Assembly: GCF_016907455.1 (NCBI RefSeq) | Contig: NZ_JAFBCB010000001.1 | Coordinates: forward strand, 3,224,001-3,288,000 | Reading direction: 5' to 3' | Source: Brachybacterium muris | GTDB lineage: Bacteria > Actinomycetota > Actinomycetes > Actinomycetales > Dermabacteraceae | DNA: 64,000 nucleotides | Shown: one piece after another, positions 59,781 to 64,000 of the stretch | Position numbering within the stretch: the first letter of the stretch is position 1 | Layout: each line of letters begins with the position of its first letter | Made by a program: the position numbers and the translations under genes | Notes under the pieces: model-generated | Databases searched by the model: none | What the model was told of the DNA's origin: nothing | The model's input: only the letters and a program-made list of their open reading frames with translations

Positions 59781-60575
59781 ATGGAAGACCAGCCCACTGC
59801 CGGTCCATGGGGAGAGCAGGCCGGCGTATTGCTCGATTCCCTGACGTGGCAGTGGTTCGAAGCCGTCGACATCAAGGGCCCGAGCAACCGCACACGCCTT
59901 GTCACTTCACGCGGCTGGGTGCTGTGCGGCTCGGTCACCGTCCCCGGCGGCCCGGTGACCACGGATGATGCCCGGTTCTCGGGTGCTGTGATCGCCGGTT
60001 GCGCACTGAGCCCCTCCGGGCCGCTCACCCTGACGATCGCGGACGAGGGCGGCTCCCGATGGAGCGAGCTCGTCGTCCAGGCGCCATGGGCAGCCGAAGG
60101 CCCGCGTGGCGAGGCCGTGGCGATGCGATCCGATGCTCGGCTCGGGGTCCGCGAGGAGAGTGGTCCGCGCTTTGCCACCGACAACGCCCTGGCCACCTGG
60201 GCGCGCTCCGAACCGGCCCCCATCGAGATCGATCTTCTGGAGGGCGCGGAGGACGACTGGCTGAGCCCGGGGGACGTCGTCTCCGCCCTGCGGCGCGTCG
60301 GTATCACCGACGACGCCGAGATCCGGACCCGCGGGATCGACCTGCTGGCCCGGCTCATCGTCCGTGGTGACGTGGTCGCCGGGCGCGTTGGCGCCGAGGG
60401 CTTCATCGCCTCGGAGGACCCGGGCCCGGCTGTGATCGAGCACGTAGGCACGGTGTGGTCGGCTCTCGGCAGCCGGCGACCGGGACCGGGCCAGATCGCA
60501 TGGTTCGACCTCACCGAATCCGGGCAGGCCCGCCTGGATGAGGCCCGCCGGGGCGCGACCCATGTCCGTCGTTGA
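59781..60575 (+). CDS. Uncharacterised 264-residue protein
   Basis: I do not recognise the family. The protein is soluble, without signal peptide or helix, and contains a DDWLSPGDVVSALRRVGITDD segment (about residues 155-175) followed by LLARLIVRGDVVAGRV, a helix-rich part that resembles small winged-helix or immunity-type modules only loosely. The end reads VWSALGSRRPGPGQIAWFDLTESG. GGAGG precedes the ATG. It converges with the lipoprotein gene 21 bases away. Confidence 0.6.
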   Translation: MEDQPTAGPWGEQAGVLLDSLTWQWFEAVDIKGPSNRTRLVTSRGWVLCGSVTVPGGPVTTDDARFSGAVIAGCALSPSGPLTLTIADEGGSRWSELVVQAPWAAEGPRGEAVAMRSDARLGVREESGPRFATDNALATWARSEPAPIEIDLLEGAEDDWLSPGDVVSALRRVGITDDAEIRTRGIDLLARLIVRGDVVAGRVGAEGFIASEDPGPAVIEHVGTVWSALGSRRPGPGQIAWFDLTESGQARLDEARRGATHVRR

Positions 60576-60596
60576 TCTGGATGACGGGGCGCGCGA

Positions 60597-61079
60597 TCAG
60601 TCCTCGAGAGTGACCAGCTGCTGATCACCCGGGGCGATGATCCGCACCTCCGGCCCGAAGGTCGCGTTCTGCACCTCGTGCTCGAGGACATCGGCGGAGA
60701 CCATGGCCGCAAGCACCCCCCGGCCGCCGGTACGGAACAGGAACAGCTGGGTCGAGGACTGGTAGTACTTCCCGTTCAGCAGCTTGCCCCCGGCCGCCTC
60801 GTTCACCCGCTCCGCCGATGTGCCCTCGAAGAACACCATCAGGTCGTCGAACTGGATCTGCGTGATCTCGGACAGTGCGCGCTCTCCCCCGTTGTTCCAC
60901 AGGGCATCGATCGCCTCGTCGATCTCCGGGGCCGCCGTCAGCTCCAGCGGCTCCGTCCCGTCGTCCGGATCCGGATCCGGGGTCAGCACCCCGCAGCCCG
61001 CCGCCCCCAGCACGAGGGGGACGGCGAGGAGGGCGCGGCGGGTGAGCGCCCCACTCCTCGCGTCGTCGAGTGCCGTCAT
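60597..61079 (-). CDS. Small lipoprotein of unknown function
   Basis: This 160-residue protein has a TRRALLAVPLVLGAAGCG leader (lipobox Cys29) with twin arginines, a short Asp/Pro linker, and a domain with EIDEAIDALWNNG, ITQIQFDDLMVFFEGTSAERV and GGRGVLAAMVSADVLEHE. No named domain is recognised. The ATG at 61079 is preferred; the frame begins at 61106. It lies next to the acyl-CoA dehydrogenase operon on the same strand but 69 bases downstream. Confidence 0.65.
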   Translation of the reverse strand: MTALDDARSGALTRRALLAVPLVLGAAGCGVLTPDPDPDDGTEPLELTAAPEIDEAIDALWNNGGERALSEITQIQFDDLMVFFEGTSAERVNEAAGGKLLNGKYYQSSTQLFLFRTGGRGVLAAMVSADVLEHEVQNATFGPEVRIIAPGDQQLVTLED

Positions 61080-61147
61080 GTCAGAAGATGTCAGAGGGCC
61101 CGTCATCTCAGAACGCCCGATCTCGCGGAGAACTCACACGACGATCC

Positions 61148-62428
61148 TCACACGAAGGCGCTCATCCCGGTCACGGAGCGGCCCACGATGAGGGACTGCA
61201 TGGTGTCGGTGCCCTCGTAGGTGTGCAGCGCCTCGACGTCCGCCATGTGCCGGATCACCTGGTTCTCCAGCAGGATGCCAGAGCCGCCCAGCATGTCCCG
61301 GGCATCGGCCGCGATGGCGCGGGCCGAGCGGGTGCAGAACACCTTCGCCAGCGAGGCCTGCTCGGGCCGCAGGGCGCCGGCGGCCTCCAGGTCCGCAAGG
61401 CGGCGGCAGTGCAGCTGCATGGAGGTGAGGGTGGCCAGCATGTCCGCCAGGCGCACCTGGATGTGCTGGGCCTTGGCCAGCGGCCGGCCGAACTGGATGC
61501 GGGTGCGGGCGTGCTCGAGTGCCGCCTCGTAGCAGGCCACGGCGTGGCCGAGGGCTCCCCATGCCACGCCGGCGCGGGTCGCGAACAGCACCCGGGAGGT
61601 GTCCTTGAAGGACCGCGCCTCCGGCAGACGGGCATCCAGCGGCACCCGCACGCCGTCGAGGCGGATGTGGGCCTGGTGGATGGCGCGCAGGGAGACCTTC
61701 CCGCGGATCACCTCGGCCTCGTAGCCGGGCAGGGACTGCTCCACCAGGAAGCCGGAGACCTGCCCGTGGAGGGCCTCGTCGGAGGGGTCGTCCACGCGGG
61801 CCCACACCACGGTGAGGTGGCCGTCCACCCCGTTGCCGATCCAGCGCTTCTGCCCGCTGATCACCCACTGGTCGCCGTCGCGGCGGGCCACGGTCTCCAG
61901 GGACACGGAGTCGGAGCCGTGGTCGGGCTCGGTCAGGGCGAACGCGGCGAAAGCCTGCCCGGTGACCACGGGCTCCACCCACTTCTGCTTCTGTTCCTCG
62001 GAGCCCAGCAGCACGATGGAGCGCAGCGCGAGGCCGCCCTGCACGCCCACCATGGTGCCCACGGAGCCGTCCAGGCGGGACAGCTCCATGGTGACCAGGC
62101 CCGTGGCCAGCGGGCTGAGGCGGCGGTGGCCGGGAATGTCCATGCCGTCGGTGAACAGGTCCAGCTCACCCAGGCGCGCGATGAGGTCGGTGGGGTACTC
62201 GGCGCGATCCCAGCAGTCGTCGATGCGGGGCAGCACCTCGGGGGCGAAGGAGCGGGCCACCGTCCAGGCCTCGAGGTCCTCCCCTGCCACGTCCTGGAAC
62301 AGGGCGTAGTGGTCGGCGGCGCGGGGCAGCAGCGCCTCGGGGGTGGCGGCGCCTGCGTCGGGAAAGGAGATCACGGGGCCGGTGCCAATGCTGTCCGGGC
62401 GGCCGCTGGTGCTGTCGGTGCTGGTCAT
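61148..62428 (-). CDS. Acyl-CoA dehydrogenase
   Basis: This 426-residue flavoprotein has the family blocks FALTEPDHGSDSVSLET (FAD/substrate loop), WISGQ-like QWVISGQKRWIGNG, ARTRIQFGRPLAKAQHIQVRLADM, DMLGGSGILLENQVIRHMADVEALHTYEGT with E405 as catalytic base. The layout is that of the glutaryl-CoA dehydrogenase-like group. It introduces the first double bond in acyl-CoA. The ATG shares its first base with the thiolase stop (TGATG), so translation is coupled. With FadB at 43373 it completes a beta-oxidation set. Confidence 0.9.
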   Translation of the reverse strand: MTSTDSTSGRPDSIGTGPVISFPDAGAATPEALLPRAADHYALFQDVAGEDLEAWTVARSFAPEVLPRIDDCWDRAEYPTDLIARLGELDLFTDGMDIPGHRRLSPLATGLVTMELSRLDGSVGTMVGVQGGLALRSIVLLGSEEQKQKWVEPVVTGQAFAAFALTEPDHGSDSVSLETVARRDGDQWVISGQKRWIGNGVDGHLTVVWARVDDPSDEALHGQVSGFLVEQSLPGYEAEVIRGKVSLRAIHQAHIRLDGVRVPLDARLPEARSFKDTSRVLFATRAGVAWGALGHAVACYEAALEHARTRIQFGRPLAKAQHIQVRLADMLATLTSMQLHCRRLADLEAAGALRPEQASLAKVFCTRSARAIAADARDMLGGSGILLENQVIRHMADVEALHTYEGTDTMQSLIVGRSVTGMSAFV

Positions 62429-63645
62429 CAGTTCATCCTCTCGATGATGAGGGCCATGCCCTGTCCGCCTCCGACGCACAGGGTGGCAAGGCCCAGCGTG
62501 CCGTCACGCTCGCGCAGGCCGTTGATCAGGGTGGTGGTCATACGGGCGCCGGTGGAGCCCCAGGGGTGTCCCAGCGCGATGGCGCCGCCGTGGACGTTGA
62601 GCTTGTCGTGGTCGATGCCGAGGTCATCGGCTGACGGGAGCACCTGGGCGGCGAAGGCCTCGTTGAACTCCACCAGGTCGATGTCGGCCATGGTGAGGCC
62701 GGCGAGCGCGAGGGCGCGGCGGGTGGACTCCACCGGGCTCAGGCCCATGATCTCGGGGCTGAGACCGGAGACGCCGGTGGCGAGGATCCTGGCCAGCGGG
62801 GTGATGCCGAGGTCCTTGGCGTGGTCGGAGTCCATCACCACCAGGGCAGCGGCTCCGTCGGAGAGCGGGCAGCAGTTGCCGGCGGTGACGGTGCCGTCTG
62901 GGCGGAACACGGGGTCCAGGGAGGAGACGGCCTCGAGGGTGACGCCGGCGCGCGGGGAGTCGTCGGTGGTGACCACGGTGCTGTCGGGGGTGGTGACCGG
63001 GGTGATGTCGCGCTCGAAGAAGCCGGAGGCGATCGCGGCCTCGGCGCGGTTCTGGGAGCGCACGGCGTACTCGTCCTGGGCCCGCTTGCTCACGCCGCGC
63101 AGTTCGGCGACGTTCTCGGCGGTCTGGCCCATCAGGATGTACGGGTCGGGCAGCTCGCCGTCCTCGCGGGGGTCGTGCCAGGGGGCGGGGATCTCTCGGG
63201 TGGCGCGGCGGGCGGTGCGCTTCCAGGCGTCCTGGTACAGCGGGTCGCGCAGTTCGTCGTCGATGAACTTCCCGGGCACCATCGTCAGCGACTCCACGCC
63301 GGCGGAGACCACGGCCCTGGCCTCACCGGAGAGCACGGCGTGGAAGGCGTTGCGGGTGGTCTGGATGCTGGAGGCGCAGAAGCGGTTCACGGTGCTGCCG
63401 GGCACGGTGTCCAGCCCCAGGCGCACGGCGACGATGCGGGCCAGGTTCGCGCCCTGGATGCCTTCGGGCAGGCCCACGCCGAGCTGGATGTCGTCCAGGG
63501 TGGTGGGGTCCAGCTCGGGGACCTGGTCGAGGGCGCCTTGAACCATCTGGGCGGCGAGGTCGTCGGGGCGGATGTCCTTCAGGGAGCCCTTGCGGGCGCG
63601 GCCGATGGGGGAACGGGCGGCGGCGACGATGACGGCCTCGGGCAC
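62428..63645 (-). CDS. fadA: Acetyl-CoA C-acyltransferase (thiolase)
   Basis: This 405-residue thiolase has the nucleophile C90 in VNRFCASS, NEAFAAQ near residue 315, H360 in GGAIALGHPWGSTGAR and C390 in CVGGGQGMAL. It cleaves 3-ketoacyl-CoA in the last step of beta-oxidation. AGGAG lies just upstream of the ATG (AAAGGAGAAAC on the coding strand). It is first in a two-gene operon with the acyl-CoA dehydrogenase. Confidence 0.93.
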   Translation of the reverse strand: MPEAVIVAAARSPIGRARKGSLKDIRPDDLAAQMVQGALDQVPELDPTTLDDIQLGVGLPEGIQGANLARIVAVRLGLDTVPGSTVNRFCASSIQTTRNAFHAVLSGEARAVVSAGVESLTMVPGKFIDDELRDPLYQDAWKRTARRATREIPAPWHDPREDGELPDPYILMGQTAENVAELRGVSKRAQDEYAVRSQNRAEAAIASGFFERDITPVTTPDSTVVTTDDSPRAGVTLEAVSSLDPVFRPDGTVTAGNCCPLSDGAAALVVMDSDHAKDLGITPLARILATGVSGLSPEIMGLSPVESTRRALALAGLTMADIDLVEFNEAFAAQVLPSADDLGIDHDKLNVHGGAIALGHPWGSTGARMTTTLINGLRERDGTLGLATLCVGGGQGMALIIERMN

Positions 63646-63823
63646 GTGTTTCTCCTTTGATGACGGTGCACGGCGTCAGCGCGGCGAGCTGCAGGGTGCG
63701 AAGGCGCGCGAACAGCACGCGGACAACAGCAGCGGGAGCACCGCGACCGACTGTTCTTGATACTACGGGTTGCAGTTACTTTCGGGAAGCCGAGCGGCGG
63801 ATGAGCGGACGTCGTCGCCCCTC

Positions 63824-63829
63824 TACGAT
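63824..63829 (+). promoter_or_regulatory. -10 box of the GNAT gene
   Basis: TACGAT lies six bases before the ATG at 63836 and fits a leaderless start. Confidence 0.45.
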
Positions 63830-63835
63830 CGCGTC

Positions 63836-64000
63836 ATGGCTTCCACCCCGACCGACGCTGCCGACCTCACCGGCACCCCTGCCCCACCTGCCAGCACTGC
63901 CTTCACGATCGACACCCCACGCCTGGAGGACGCTGCCGGGTGTGCCCGCATCCACGTGGAGAGCTGGCGGGATGCCTACGGGGACCTGCTGGAGGACCAC
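63836..64000 (+). CDS. GNAT-family acetyltransferase, 5' part only
   Basis: The first 55 residues are visible before the window ends. After a Thr/Pro/Ala-rich lead, the sequence enters TPRLEDAAGCARIHVESWRDAYGDLL, the usual first strand and helix of a GNAT domain (A-x-x-I-H-V-x-S-W). The acetyl-CoA loop lies outside. Leaderless start inferred from TACGAT. The substrate is unknown. Confidence 0.7.
   Translation, partial: MASTPTDAADLTGTPAPPASTAFTIDTPRLEDAAGCARIHVESWRDAYGDLLEDH

Noticed and set aside
61070..63541. 823-codon open frame on the + strand over the acyl-CoA dehydrogenase and thiolase genes
   Set aside because: The minus-strand genes carry all family motifs and coupled starts. The + frame is a composition shadow.
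1..64000. tRNA, rRNA or riboswitch
   Set aside because: No cloverleaf with a TTC-arm pattern, no rRNA-like stretch and no riboswitch consensus was recognised by eye. A covariance search would be needed to exclude short RNAs.

Overview
The window is GC-rich throughout, with GTG starts and strong G/C preference at third codon positions. Its gene set is typical of an actinobacterium of the order Micrococcales: gluABCD-type amino-acid transporter, actinobacterial lipoproteins, an FdhD protein, leaderless promoters with TANNNT -10 boxes, and carbohydrate genes. A Brachybacterium or other Dermabacteraceae-like genome is my best guess. That is an inference from gene content, not a database result.

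Layout. 0-7 kb holds the end of a reductase gene, two Phd/PIN toxin-antitoxin modules on opposite strands, a GH3 beta-glucosidase split by a one-base frameshift in a C7 tract, an APC permease, and a coupled pair of poorly known genes. 7-14 kb holds a 5-oxoprolinase operon (pxpA and a pxpB-pxpC fusion), a GNAT enzyme, a chimeric GH65/debranching-enzyme remnant, a Nudix hydrolase and an MFS transporter. 14.4-18 kb is a decayed locus: the head of a sugar-binding lipoprotein gene with an in-frame amber codon is joined to a headless peptidoglycan amidase, which is then cut by an IS21-family element. 18-26.6 kb holds an SMP-30-type lactonase and the glycerol regulon. There glpD and glpF look intact, glpK is cut by a second IS21 copy, and a SorC-type regulator is divergent from glpD.

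26.6-45.6 kb is mostly core metabolism and transport: fdhD with an ASCH protein, an osmoprotectant-type ABC operon (ATPase, two permeases, binding protein), a class II glutamine amidotransferase, the gluABCD operon, a ThiD-like kinase, a GtrA protein, an aminotransferase, a repeat-rich membrane protein and a FadB-type beta-oxidation protein. An IS110-family element lies directly upstream of that fadB-like gene; its leader is a candidate bridge-RNA region. 47-51 kb encodes a group of surface proteins, including two adjacent paralogous lipoproteins. The 5' leader of one is cut by a third IS21 copy. 53.9-59.6 kb is a fructan/sucrose operon (binding protein, two permeases, GH32 hydrolase) under a LacI-type regulator with two matching operators. 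59.8-64 kb holds two uncharacterised genes, an acyl-CoA dehydrogenase/thiolase operon and the start of a GNAT gene.

The main theme is recent genome damage and mobility. Three IS21-family copies of equal length (2,581 bp), encoding identical proteins, each sit in a perfect 6-bp target duplication and disrupt amidase, glpK and a lipoprotein leader. Each carries a 17-bp hairpin that buries the istA ribosome-binding site. Two chimeric genes mark older deletions. No tRNA, rRNA or CRISPR array was seen.
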